From: Fistularia commersonii
Lineage: Eukaryota; Chordata; Actinopteri; Syngnathiformes; Fistulariidae
Length of the DNA stretch: 64,000 nucleotides
Direction: 5' to 3'
Assembly (NCBI GenBank): GCA_037954325.1
Contig: JBBMNZ010000002.1
Location: forward strand, 15,733,679 to 15,797,678
This document shows, piece after piece, positions 22,163 through 64,000 of this stretch. The notes under the pieces were generated by a model. It made no database searches, was not told the origin of the DNA, and saw only the letters and a program-made list of their open reading frames with translations. The number at the start of each line of letters is the position of its first letter. Within the stretch, counting starts at the first letter, position 1. The position numbers and the translations under genes are program-made.

Positions 22163-22534
22163 TTTGGAGGAGGCGGAAGGAATGAGACATCGCGGAAATA
22201 TTGTGTACAACATTACATTTTTGTTTCAATTTAGTGCTGAGCTCTACAATTATTTTGCGTTTTGTTATAAAAACTTTGATATACAAGAAATGAAATTGAC
22301 TTTACTTTGAATCATGTTGTTTCCGTATCATTTAATCGTGATTTAATGTGCACTAAAACACGTCCTTTGTTTATAACATTTTAATGAAAGGAATGTTTTT
22401 TTTGATTTTCATATTGACATAAATACAAAAAAAAATCATACAATATTTTTTTTCATATGAAGTCTGACCCCCACACACACTTTTTTTTTTATTACTGTTT
22501 ATACAATTTTCTACTATTATTTATTACTGTTTTT

Positions 22535-22681
22535 TTTTCTTGTAACTCTGGCACAACAAATTCCTTCGGAATAAAAAAAGTTGTTCTTATTCTTATTTTT
22601 ATTCTTATTCTTATTCTTATTCTTATTCTTATTCTTATTCTTATTCTTATTCTTATTCTTATTCTTATTCTTATTCTTATT
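22535..22681 (-). repeat. LINE/SINE 3'-tail repeat with (TTATTC)n expansion
   Basis: Reverse orientation: 'tgtaactctggcacaacaaa', 'ttccttcggaataaa', then TTATTC repeated about 17 times to 22681. The same unit, in plus orientation with a short AATAAG tail, lies at 54655-54725. Confidence 0.85.
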
Positions 22682-22781
22682 TACTGTTGAATGCAAGACT
22701 GCTGGTTTCATATTTGCCGACGGAAATTACTGAATAATGTGTGATTGCGTCAGAAAAATCTGATCGTTAGGGAGCGGCCTA

Positions 22782-22789
22782 TGACGTCA
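22782..22789. promoter_or_regulatory. Palindromic CRE, TGACGTCA
   Basis: Full consensus inside ATGACGTCAT, immediately followed by a GC-rich stretch (22795-22850) that could be an initiation region for tet1. Confidence 0.7.
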
Positions 22790-23553
22790 TACATTGTGTG
22801 TGGCAACGTCTGAGCGGACGTGCGAGGAAGAGGCGCCGGGTCAAGTGAGGAAGGATTTTATTTAGAAGAGGGAGACATCTGGTGTCAAATAGGATAATAA
22901 AGGATAGGATAATAAAGTTTTAAAGTTGCGAATAGTAAAACAGTTGTTTTAATTGTAATTAAAACTATTTTTTTATTGTTTTTGTTGTGATTGTTCTGAG
23001 ATTTCAGACATAGAGTAGATGCACCGAAGTTGTGACTGAATTATCTTTCTCTTATTGTGTTCGAACTGCCAACACGAGTGGAAAATAGACGGATTTCTCT
23101 TTCCGGACACCATTTCTCAGCATCATCAATACACATGGTTGATAGCAATTTAATATACACATTCATAATAAATTATTCATAATAAAATACCTATCGCGTC
23201 TCTCTTTTTTTTTTTTTTTTTTTTGGAAAGTTACGCACAGAAACGCAGTTGGTTATATTGCATTTGAGAGAAAAACCTTCCAAATAAAACATGATATTTT
23301 GGGTAAAAAAAAAAAAAACCAGGGTGTTTTAATCCCAATTATTCCCTGTAATGTATTGTCTCAAGCAGGCCTTGTGTGGGAAAAGCCTAGATGAATCCTC
23401 CAGGGTGCCTGCACCCGGAGTCCACCTGCCGATGTGCCCTCGGGGCCGGGACAACCACCCACTGCGATCCACGCCGGGTTTTCCCGCTTTCTCTTTCCCT
23501 CCAGTGCGACAAGGAGTTTCTACCCAGCGGAGACCGTGGGGTTGCGTCTGGTG

Positions 23554-23565
23554 GAGGGAGGGAGG

Positions 23566-23601
<36 letters not shown>

Positions 23602-23605
23602 GCGG
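23554..23605. repeat. GGGA/GA microsatellite in the tet1 upstream CpG-rich zone
   Basis: (GGGA)n grading into (GA)n. It generates several long but spurious frames around 23330-23900. Confidence 0.85.
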
Positions 23606-24294
23606 GCTGCCCTGGATGGATTGACAGACGAAGGATTTACTTTCTGAACGGGTGTCGTGCTCGGCCCACAAAAAAAAAAGGAAAAAAAAAACAGAATCAC
23701 ACGGTGCGTCGAAGCCCGGCTGCGCTTGCTGGATTGGGACCCGGGTCTGCGCCCCTGTCATGTCCATGCGTCTCCGCCACGGACGGACTGAACTTGCCAG
23801 CGGTCCATATTTGCCCGAGGAGGGAAAGCAATACAAGGTCTCGCCGGAGCGGAGTATTATTAGCAGTCCAGACAGTGCGACTGTCTCTCTCTGGTATGTA
23901 AAGCATTTCAGCCGTAAACGTGGAGATAAAAAAAAAAAAACATCGGAAAAGTCCCGATTTCCTTCGCGCTGTGCTTTTTTTTTAAACGCTGAGCGGTGAT
24001 GACAGCGGCCAAGTGCAAAATAACAATAATAACAATGACAATGAAGAGCGTTCGTTAGGCGGTAATAACCCCCTCTGCAGACGGAGAGGCGAAAACAGGA
24101 TCCGATCGCCGGCCGGGGCGCACTCCTCCTCCTCCTCCTTCTCCTCCTCCTCCTCCTCGCCCTTTAAACTGTTAAAACCACGCCAGACGGGAAGCTGCTG
24201 TTTGTGCACTCCATTTTTTTCTCCCCCCCTCAACCTCCCCCTACAATCTCTTCAGTGAAACAAATGACCCCGCTCGGTGGAAGTGTGCGTTTAC

Positions 24295-24302
24295 TGACGT
24301 CA
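24295..24302. promoter_or_regulatory. Palindromic CRE, TGACGTCA
   Basis: Third full consensus, about 390 bp upstream of the tet1 start codon. Confidence 0.65.
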
Positions 24303-24686
24303 ACCTTTTAGCACTTGCTCGTCCGAGTAGATGATTCAGGCGTGGCCAAAATGACATTTCAAACTGTCAGGGTAAAGACAATTTGTTTTTGTTGATCTTA
24401 ATACATTCTTCTATTTTCCACCTCAACTTACGCTCACAATCCGAAATGTTTACCCTTAAACTATAGTACAAGGCGCTCATATTTTTGTTTATTACTGTAC
24501 TCTTTCTCTACAGGTCATGCACCGCAACTACATTGTAACTACAGCATTACAAAGTGCATTTTAAGAGTAAAAAATTAGGGGATTTTTTTTTTTTTTTTAA
24601 AGAGCACTCGTGCACCAAGTAGAAGATAGACATTTATCTGGCTCCCATGCTGGCTGTCAGAAATTCTCCCCTTCACACCCTCAGCC

Positions 24687-56235
<31,549 letters not shown>

Positions 56236-57879
56236 TCACCATGTTACAAACAGAAAAAACTCCAACCACCCTGTGCTTTTGCCTTACCTCAATCAATTTT
56301 AAACTGCTACTCTCATTTTTATATCATTTTCATTGTGCTTTCTTATATCTGTTCACTTTGTCCTCCTTTGTCTCTACCTTCAAAGTGATGAGGAAGACCA
56401 AAGTTTGTTGGCTTTTTAACTGTGAGATTCGGTGTCAGTTTTTAATTGTAAAGAGATGGTGCTTTGCAGCATTTTAAAGACTTTTTTAAAGTTTTTAAAC
56501 TGGTTTTTATATACATGATTAAGAACAAAAAAGATGTGATTATTTATTCTGATCCTAACAATTTCTATTTAATTCCTGGTGTAAGCCTGTTTACTGCAAG
56601 ATTTCTATGATAACCTGCATTATGTGTTGATACTCAATCTATGTTGTACAGTAGGATTATGTTCTTTATTTCAGCCAGTAGTGCTCTTTTGATGAGGTGA
56701 ATCCTATTGGCTCTTACATTGGTGCCATCCTCACTGGATCCGTTGTTAAGCAAAGTCATTCTTTACAAAAGATAAAGTACTATTATCACTCATGAATTTA
56801 CTACAGATTATCACATGTAGCATTGTGCATTTCCTTCTGCTGCCTCCGATTCCTGTTGGTAGTTAATGAAGTAATGCACTTCTTTGGTTTGTTACTTTGA
56901 TTATTTTCTCCTTGTCTGGATGGTATGTCTTTTATTCACAGAAATGTGTGGCATATTAAGAAGCACTTTTTTATTTTCCTAAACTTAACTTGAAAAAGGT
57001 CCCAATTCTTAAGCCTAAATATGTGTGTACAGATAGAGCTATATATGGCAGTTAAGCATGAACCCTGTTTTATTTTACAGTATTTCAGCATTTATTTGAT
57101 TGAAAATGGCTTGCACATATAAGGAAATTCACTCAGTTTTAAGTAGAGACATCAAAGTGCTTATTATCAGCACTTACTGTATGTTCACCTTCTGGAAATG
57201 GAATCTGGGCATATTTCAGAGGGCACAAGTATGATCATAGGATTTCAGAAAATTCATTGTACATTTTATTGGTGCTAAAGAGACCTCTATTTTTTTACAG
57301 AAATCACAAAGTGTCAGATTTGTCAACAAAATATTGCCAGTTTTTAATGTCCAATCTCTGGATTCTCATACAAAGCTGTGTTTGTTCTTTTTGAGTACTA
57401 AAACCATTTCTATTTGTTTCTTCTGAAAACCACTCATTAAGAGTCTTTAGATCCGGGAACTTTGTGGGCTCTTGACCCTTGTGAAGACTTTGTTTACAGC
57501 TTTTTTTTTCAGCTTTTCAACAGGGTCAGAATTAAGGGTTGTTTGAACTCCTGGCACAGGATATTGCTCTTTCACCTTGAATGACAAAGTGTTCATATTT
57601 AGAACTCAGTTAAATTTCTGCGCAATTTATAAAGTCCTTTCACATTAACACTGGTGGAAACAATGTCTGTACTAAAATATTTGGTGCTAATAGGACAGAA
57701 TGTCAATGTACATTGACTCACCCTGGTTGTATTGAATGGTGACATGGTGCTTTTGTGCAAAATCAGTACACACTGATCTTGTATTTAATTCAAAGCAAAC
57801 ATTGTTGTGTCATTTGCTTGGTTGGTTGCAGACATCAGATTGGGAAGCTGCTGTAGCTCTCATTCAGACATAAAGTGCT

Positions 57880-58217
57880 TTCATCAATTTCTTCTGCCAC
57901 TTATCCTGCACTCAGGGTTGCGGGGGATGCTGGAGTCTATCCCAGCTGTCATCGGGCGAGAGGCAGGGTACACGCTTGACTGGTCACCAGTCAATCGCAG
58001 GGCCACATCCATAGACAAACAGCCATTCACTCATTCACTCATTCGAGGCAATTTTTCCCAATCAACCTGCTGTGTATTTTTAGACTATGGGAGGAAACCG
58101 GAGAACCCACGGAAACACACAGGCAAATTCCACACAGAAAGGTCCCCTTGTCGGAATCAAACCAGGGTCCTTCATGCTGTGAGGCCAAAGCGCTTACCAC
58201 TGCGTCACCGTGCCGCC
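57880..58217 (-). repeat. tRNA-headed, L2-tailed SINE in the tet1 3' UTR
   Basis: On minus it starts GGCGGCACGGTGACGCAGTGG, with an A-box-like head and a B-box-like 'tggtttgattcc'. It continues with 'ctccggtttcctcccatag', 'tgaatgagtgaatgg' and 'gggatagactccagcatccc', ending near 'ataagtggcagaag'. This is one of the commonest fish SINE types. Confidence 0.85.
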
Positions 58218-58720
58218 ACATGAAGAACCTATTCAATGCGAATTATTTTACGTTTGTGTTCAAAAGTCTTCCAGAAACTCACCGTGATAAAATTAAATGT
58301 CTAAATGGAAAAAACCCAGCATTCACATGAAATTAATGTAAAATATTTGAAATTAGTTGACCTTAATAGACCACTTTGAGCAAAACAACAAAAAAGATAA
58401 TGTATAGCTCGGCTTTCTCATTTTCAACTGTGTGGATTTCTCAAAATACAAATTTCAAATACATTTTTTAAACCAACAAGGAGCTATTAGCTAGCACCAG
58501 CATTCAAAAGCCTAGAAAAATGAAATTTCATTTGTTGAAATTATGTAAATATGTTTGTGAATTATATGGTTTTTACTGTATTGTGTTTAGACAACAGATG
58601 GTCTTGCTTATTTTAAAACTGAATTACTGTACATGGCTAAAACTATATCCATTTTAGACTTGAGAAAAGAAGAAATTTAGCATTCCTTTTATGGATGGCT
58701 GATCTCTTTCTGGATTGTGA

Positions 58721-58726
58721 AATAAA
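58721..58726 (+). terminator. Poly(A) signal AATAAA, candidate tet1 3' end
   Basis: Canonical hexamer, followed within 25 bp by T-rich sequence. It is the first AATAAA I found after the stop. Confidence 0.55.
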
Positions 58727-58745
58727 GTCATATTTATATTTTGAA

Positions 58746-59784
58746 CCTGACCATTAAGTTCTCTGTTCTTTTTGTCATGTTTACATTTGTTGGTGTTTGT
58801 CAAGATATACTGCAGGCTTGAAAAGAATATGGCTAAACCAAAAAAGGCATTTTAAAACTGGGTTTTATATTTGACCTAACATGATTGGTGGATGTTTGTT
58901 AGCTGTCAAAATCATGACTGCTACCCTTCTGTTATTATGAAATGTCATCTTTTTTTAGTAAGCGAAGGAGAACATGTTTTATTTGTAAATCATTTTATTC
59001 CGAAAACCAATCTGAAAGTTTCCTCATGGTCATTTGAGTCACTGCCATGGAATTTTATTTTTGTGACCTGTTCCTTCTAATGTCTGATGATGACTAATAT
59101 TTTTTTGGGAAAACCTACAAATGATTTCAGGGAAACAGGGCTTGGTGTGTATAAAGTAACAACTTCTGGCTTACATGAAATATCAATAAAATCTTCATAC
59201 ATACAGCTCTTTCAGGTGCCGAAGACCATCTTGTTTGGTGGCCAAAGAAACAGAAATTTTAGGATCTTGCTGTCACACTGAATGAAATTCAATTTCATAG
59301 CAGAGACATCAAGAACTATTCTGACAATGTTGTGGTTAATCTGGTGAAAGCAGCGATGCGGCACATCGCTTAGACAGAATCATTCTGAAAGTTGTAAATT
59401 CTGGCTGAAATGTTGTCTTGAGAATTCAAGAGAAGAAATATGTAGTCAGGCTCCTGTTAGACATGCTGTTATTTCACTCATGATCTAAAACAGGCCTGTG
59501 GATGGACATAGCTCTTACTCTTCTGCAAAATTGTTGCTTTCTTACAAGTTTTAGAACATTTAAATTACATTTTTAGCTGACAAAATGACAACACTAACAC
59601 ATTTTCATCATAGGCACAATTTGTCATTTTTTGCACAATTGTACTTTTTTACTTCCAGCAATTCATACATATTGCTCTTTGTCACTAAGAAATATCCCCT
59701 GCTTTGGCCGCAATATTATAATGCAGTTATGATAGCATTACTTCTTAAAGCACAACTTAATGAGTAGCTCCGAACTATCAAACG
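58746..59784. other. tet1-eif4e intergenic sequence
   Basis: AT-rich, no repeat family or exon recognised. Confidence 0.6.
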
Positions 59785-60890
59785 TCTTCTTCTCCTTCTA
59801 CTTTCAGCTTTTCTCTTCAGAATTGCCACAGCGAATGAACCTCCGACCTCATCTAACCCCTTTCTCTGTATCCTCTTTGCTCACACCAACTAGCTTTTTG
59901 TCCTCTTTCCCTACATTCATAAATCTTCTCTTTGGTCTTCCACTAGACCTGCTGCCCTACAGTTCCAAGCCTAGTATCCTTCTACCAATATAGTCACTAT
60001 CCCTCCTCTGCGCAAGACCAAATCATCTCAGTCTGGCTTCTCTGACCTTATGTCCAAAACAACTAACATGTGCTGTCCCTCTGATAGACTAATTTTTGAT
60101 CCTATCCGTCCTCATCAATCCCAAAGAGAGCCTCAACATCTTCATCTCAGTTACCTCCAGCTCTTCTTCATGTCTTCTCTTCAGTGCCACTGTTTCCAGA
60201 CCTCACAGCATTGCTGCTCTCAGTACCATCTTGTTCAACTTTCCTTTCATTCTGGCTGATAGTCTTCTATCGCAATGTACCCCTGAAACCTTTCTCCACC
60301 CATTCCAACCTGCTTAAATGTGTTTCTTCACCTCTTTTCCACACCCTCCATTGCTGTGGACTGTTGACCCAAAGTACTTAAAATCCTCCACCTTTATTTA
60401 TTTCCAGTCCCTTTAAACTCATTGTTCCACTTGGATCCCTCTCTTTCAAACACATATATTCTGTCCTGCTGTGACTAACCTTTATTCCTCATCTTTCTAG
60501 AGCAAACCTACTTTCTCAGTTTTTCTTCATTTGTTCTCTGCTCTCATTACAGATCGCGATGTCATCTACAAACGTCATGGTCCATGAATATTCCTGTCTA
60601 ACCTCATCTGTCAGCCTGTCCATCACCTCAGCAAACAGGAGGGAGCTCAGAGCTGAGTCCTGATGGAGTCCCACCTTTACCTTGAACTTTTCGGTCACAC
60701 CTACAGCAAACCTCACCACTGTCTCGCATCTCACACACATGTGCACCATTCTAACATACTTCTCTGCCACTCAATACTTCATCGTACAATACGACGTTTT
60801 ATCTCTCGCCACACTGTCATATACTTTTTCTAGGTCTACAAAGGCAGAATGCAACTTCTTTGCCCTTCTTTGTTCTTTTCTACCAGCATA
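59785..60890 (-). mobile_element. RTE-like LINE fragment with reverse-transcriptase motif, minus
   Basis: The 3' end lies at the left. The minus frame at 60516-60770 reads GLHQDSALSSLLFAEVMDRL and WTMTFVDDIAICNESREQ, which keeps the catalytic F-V-D-D. This is the longest RTE-like copy in the window; its 5' end is missing. Confidence 0.87.
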
Positions 60891-61494
60891 AAGCAGTGTG
60901 TGACTGAGAGGAGCTCGGGTAGAACGGTGAGGCTACAGGGAGTGGAGATCAAGAAGCTGGAGGATTTTAGGTACTTGGGGTCAACAGACCAGAGCAACGG
61001 AGATTGTGGAAAAGAGGTGAAGAGACAGGTTCAAGCAGGTTGGAATGGGTGGGAAAAGTGTCAGGGGTACGATGTGATAGAAGACTATCGCCCAGAATGA
61101 AAGGAAAGGTGTACAAGACTAGAAACAGTTATAATGTCCAAAGACAGGAGGCAGAGCTAGAGGTCGCAGAGATGAAGATGTTGAGATTCTCTTTGGGAGT
61201 GACCAGGATGGATAGGATCAGGAATGAATCTATCAGAGGAAAAGCACATGTGCTGGTTGTGATGGTTCAGTCATGTACAAAGGAGCGATAGAGAATATAT
61301 TGGTAGACGGATGCTGGAGTTGGAGCTGCCAGGCAGGAGGTCTCGAGTAAGACCAAAGAGAAGATTTATGAATGTAGTGAGAGGGGAAATGATGGCAGTT
61401 GGTGTGAGAGAGGAGGATACAGAGAATAGGGTTAGATGGAGAAGGTTGATTCGCTGTGGCGACCCCTGAAGGGAAATGCTGAAAGAAGAAGAAT
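60891..61494 (+). mobile_element. RTE-like LINE 3' fragment, plus, inverted against its neighbour
   Basis: It encodes remnants of the ORF end (VEIKKLEDFRYLGST, EAELEVAEMKMLRFSLGVTR) and ends 'gaccctgaagggaaatgctgaa' (one C dropped here), 'agaagaagaa'. It abuts 59785-60890 head to head, giving inverted arms of about 600 bp. Confidence 0.87.
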
Positions 61495-61799
61495 TCTTAC
61501 AGCAAATGCTGCATCTGTCATACTCTTTCAAGGCAGGAAAGCAATCTGCTGCTGGCAAATGTTTACTGCTGCTCTCAGTCTTGCTTCAACTACTCTTTAC
61601 CATGGCATCATTGTAGGGCTCATCAACTTCATCCCTCTAGTTACCGTTAAACAAATTAAACGTTCATTCTTTTGTATTTATGTACATATTGTAAGGCGCT
61701 GATAACACCCCCCCCCAACCGCAACATGTATTACTGATTCAACTTCAATTTGACGTCCAATGTGTTACATATAGGAATCACAAATAAATATATATATAT

Positions 61800-61957
61800 A
61801 TATTTTACGTGTCATTCTAAGGCTGAAAAGTCCTGTGGCGGCTTCCGTACCTTTGTGTGCGTTGCTACGAGTTTGTTCGTGCGTGGGTACGCACGCGCAC
61901 GCGTGTGGTTACTGTGACGCAGACGCGTTTAACGGGCAGAACATTTCTACTGTCAAG
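61800..61957 (+). promoter_or_regulatory. CpG-rich promoter and 5' UTR of the eif4e-family gene
   Basis: Dense CpG ('gtgggtacgcacgcgcacgcg', 'gacgcagacgcgtttaacg') directly before the start codon. No TATA box at a usual distance. Transcription start not defined. Confidence 0.6.
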
Positions 61958-61975
61958 ATGGCGACATCGGAACCG
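61958..61975 (+). CDS. eif4e: eif4e-family coding exon 1
   Basis: Six codons, MATSEP, phase 0. The context is TCAAGATGG, a strong Kozak site with A at -3 and G at +4. Donor GTAAGA. Confidence 0.88.
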
Positions 61976-64000
61976 GTAAGATAATGGGGAGATATCGGAA
62001 AAAAAGTCGACTCATGTTCATTCGGACATGCGCCCTGACCGCACAGTCACTGTCCGTGCTATGTAGTTAAGTCCGGTCCAAACGGCACCGGTTAGACGCG
62101 GATAATCGGCGAGTTTCTGTCCACCTCTGTGTCCGTTGGCGTGGATCACTGTTAGCTTTTAGCATGCGTTGCAATGTGAGCCCCTAGTGCCTGACTTTGT
62201 TGGCAGGGAGGGACTCGCTGAATGGACGTACCTCATTCATACTGTGGGCAATCATTTATTATCATCTGCTTTGTTTGTTCCCGACGAGGATGTATCATCA
62301 GTTCCTTTAGCTGTCGGTTCTCTCAAGAAAGCGTTTTATCCCATCGTTAATATTATTAGTGACACGTGTAAATCTTGCTTTGAGTTAGCCTAGCACGCCA
62401 GCTAAAAGTACAGCTAGCCAGCGTAATTTATCCACTAACAGCTCCAATACGTGATGATTTCCCAATCTAAAGCTCTCTACTGTGATGCAGTTGTGTGTGG
62501 TGTGTTGTTATTGAATCGACTTCTATCTGGCATTTATTCCCGAGGATACTGACTTTCAGTTAAAATGGTTCATTCGAAGTTCAGAGCCCAGTCACTGAAA
62601 TGGAATTGTATTGACTGTAAACGCAAATCCTCCATTTCCCGTCTTTACACAAAGCATGTTAATCAAAACTCTCAAGCAATGCATTTTTTGACCCCCCTCT
62701 CCATAGAAAGCACCTGAAACTGATGAGCAACAAACTGACACTCAAGGTGCTTCAAATCCAGAACAGTACATCAAACATCCCTTGCAAAACAGGTGAGAAT
62801 ATTTATATTTGTTGAATATATATTTGTAGTAGGTGACAGAGCACTATACGTAGAAATCGATTGTTTCAAATATCTTCATATGTCTTTAGTATGCCCAACA
62901 CACCCACTCCCTGTTTTCTGTGTCTCACTGTCAGCTGAAGACTCAGTATGACTATGACCCATCACTATAAAACACGTTTGTTTGGCCTTTAATGATTCAG
63001 TAAGGCCAGGGTGACTCAACAAACACTAGAAAATGTGTTCCTCAAAACAGTATATATATCAAACACCTCAAAAGGTTATTTATTATTGATTTTCTTTCTT
63101 TTCTGTATCCTAAGTTTTAAAGCAAAATACCAAATGAAATCATAAAACGTATCCCATTAATACAGGTATTAGAATACATTTTCATTTTATCTTGTGATCC
63201 ACATGTTACGTTTGCATGTAATTTGGGGTTCAGAGAAAGAAAATGTGGCTCTTATGTTAGTTCAAAAAATTGCATTCAACAGAATCAATATAAAACATAA
63301 ACACTACACAGCGTCTTGTTCACATCCAAGCCAGTCTCTTTTGTGAACATGTTAGGCCTTAAGTAATGCTGTTTCCTTTGACGTATTAAAAAAAGACTGA
63401 CATTCTCCCCCAATTGGTTTGTGATAATTCAGTGTAGACAGTTTCCCTCTTCATTGTTGGACTCAAACACAGATTCAAACTCAAGCACTGATTAGGAATG
63501 CATTCATCTGATTTTCAATCAATATCTTTAGGGTCCCCCTCAATTGGGTAAGAAGTCAGCTGGCTTTTTAAGACTTCATCGGCAGAAAAGTCAATTTCTG
63601 ATGTAATAAATTGTAAGGTCGAATATAACTAATTTATGCTCCTATCTAATCTGTTGACACAGAAATGTTAATAATTAAAGGTTTTGTTTTTCTCACCAAA
63701 AGTATTTTATGTATGGTAAGAGTCATTTTCTGTCATATGCTTGTTATTTGTGTTAGTGCACCGTAATGCAAAAAGAGCTAATGAACCGAGAACTTGGATC
63801 ATTGGTTTTGGATCTGATTCCTAGAATAAAGAACTCTGTTTCCTGCTGTGAATGATATTGTCACAATTGTTTTTTGGTATTGTTCTTTTAGAAATGTTGT
63901 CCGAGTGGTGACAATCTATTCAGAAGCATTGTACAATCAGTTTGGGAAGTGCTGAATAGTTCACTTAGTAATTCACTTCTAGGCCATTCTGCTTGTTCAG
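61958..64000 (+). CDS. eif4e: Translation initiation factor eIF4E family, first two coding exons only
   Basis: Cap-binding subunit of eIF4F, which binds m7GTP and eIF4G to start translation. Exons seen: 61958-61975 (MATSEP, donor GTAAGA) and 62707-62792 (KAPETDEQQTDTQGASNPEQ, YIKHPLQN(R), donor GTGAGA). The very short first exon and the NPEQYIKHPLQNR block are characteristic of eIF4E class I. The tryptophans that sandwich the cap lie in later exons outside the window; I see none up to 64000. Fish have several class I genes (eif4ea, eif4eb, eif4e1c). The divergent N-terminus would fit eif4e1c, but this stretch cannot decide it. Confidence 0.88.
61976..62706. other. eif4e intron 1
   Basis: About 730 bp, GC-richer than average at the 5' end (continuing the CpG-rich promoter zone). 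No repeat recognised. Confidence 0.7.
62707..62792 (+). CDS. eif4e: eif4e-family coding exon 2
   Basis: 86 nt; acceptor CTCCATAG, donor GTGAGA. It reads KAPETDEQQTDTQGASNPEQ then YIKHPLQN(R), the conserved entry into the cap-binding fold. Confidence 0.92.
62793..64000. other. eif4e intron 2, 5' part
   Basis: AT-rich; no exon encoding the expected WALWFFK-type continuation was found before the window edge. Confidence 0.75.

Larger units (their letters stand above)
21603..24686. promoter_or_regulatory. Head-to-head slc25a16/tet1 promoter zone
   Basis: About 3.1 kb between the divergent start codons. It is CpG-rich around 21900-22200, 22770-22850 and 23380-24180, and holds three perfect TGACGTCA sites (22155-22162, 22782-22789, 24295-24302). 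No TATA box stands out. A candidate non-coding tet1 first exon ends at 23892 (CTCTCTG before GTATGT); another possible donor is near 22845. Transcription starts cannot be fixed by reading. Confidence 0.7.
56236..58745 (+). other. tet1: Probable tet1 3' UTR
   Basis: AT-rich sequence from the tet1 stop to a canonical AATAAA at 58721-58726. It includes a reverse-oriented SINE at 57880-58217. The end is inferred from the poly(A) signal, not shown. Confidence 0.6.

Noticed and set aside
22457..22711. Frames of alternating Ile-Leu or Asn-Lys
   Set aside because: Translation of the (TTATTC)n array.
23329..23999. Several overlapping frames above 100 codons upstream of tet1
   Set aside because: They overlap on both strands across a GA microsatellite and CpG-rich promoter sequence; none matches TET or a known protein. 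Better read as 5' UTR/promoter.

Overview
The window is vertebrate nuclear DNA, almost certainly from a ray-finned (teleost) fish. It has large split genes with GT-AG introns, long TG/CA and tetranucleotide microsatellites, and a fish-type repeat load: Tc1/mariner, hAT and Tigger/pogo elements, RTE-like LINEs, tRNA-headed SINEs and an ERV-like LTR element. The species is not identifiable by reading. There is no operon, CRISPR array or prokaryotic feature.

Four protein-coding genes account for nearly all real coding sequence. (1) alox5 (arachidonate 5-lipoxygenase), minus strand, 1-7361: thirteen complete coding exons plus the start of exon 14, which runs off the left edge. (2) slc25a16 (mitochondrial carrier), minus strand, 15271-21602: nine coding exons, complete, 319 residues. 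(3) tet1 (methylcytosine dioxygenase), plus strand, 24687-56235: eleven coding exons, 2174 residues, with an N-terminal CXXC zinc finger and a C-terminal Cys-rich plus double-stranded beta-helix catalytic domain. (4) An eif4e-family gene, plus strand, from 61958: only its first two coding exons are inside the window. slc25a16 and tet1 lie head to head, as in human, and this is the main reason for calling tet1, because several catalytic-domain motifs read more like TET3.

Layout: 1-7361 alox5, with an ERV fragment (itself split by a SINE) in intron 1. 7745-11927 a decayed ERV-like element with two LTRs between alox5 and slc25a16. 11928-15270 non-coding, possibly including the slc25a16 3' UTR. 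15271-21602 slc25a16, whose intron 1 holds a Tigger-like element and an inverted pair of RTE-like LINE fragments. 21603-24686 shared slc25a16/tet1 promoter zone with three perfect TGACGTCA palindromes. 24687-56235 tet1; its 15.5-kb intron 1 holds most of the microsatellites and a Tc1 element, intron 3 a LINE, intron 4 a retroelement with a nested hAT, and intron 7 a decayed LINE. 56236 to about 58745 tet1 3' UTR, with a SINE. 59785-61494 a head-to-head inverted pair of RTE-like LINEs. 61800-61975 CpG-rich eif4e promoter and exon 1.

The genes are functionally unrelated: leukotriene synthesis, mitochondrial transport, DNA demethylation and cap-dependent translation. They share a window through conserved synteny. 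I found no undescribed multi-gene system. The most useful second-look items are a GC-AG intron in alox5, the CRE-rich bidirectional promoter, a perfect DR1 nuclear-receptor site in tet1 intron 1, a CTCF-like site carried by the hAT element in tet1 intron 4, TET3-like motifs in a syntenic tet1, and nested or inverted transposons. Exon boundaries were set by reading splice sites and matching known family sequence by eye; no search was run.
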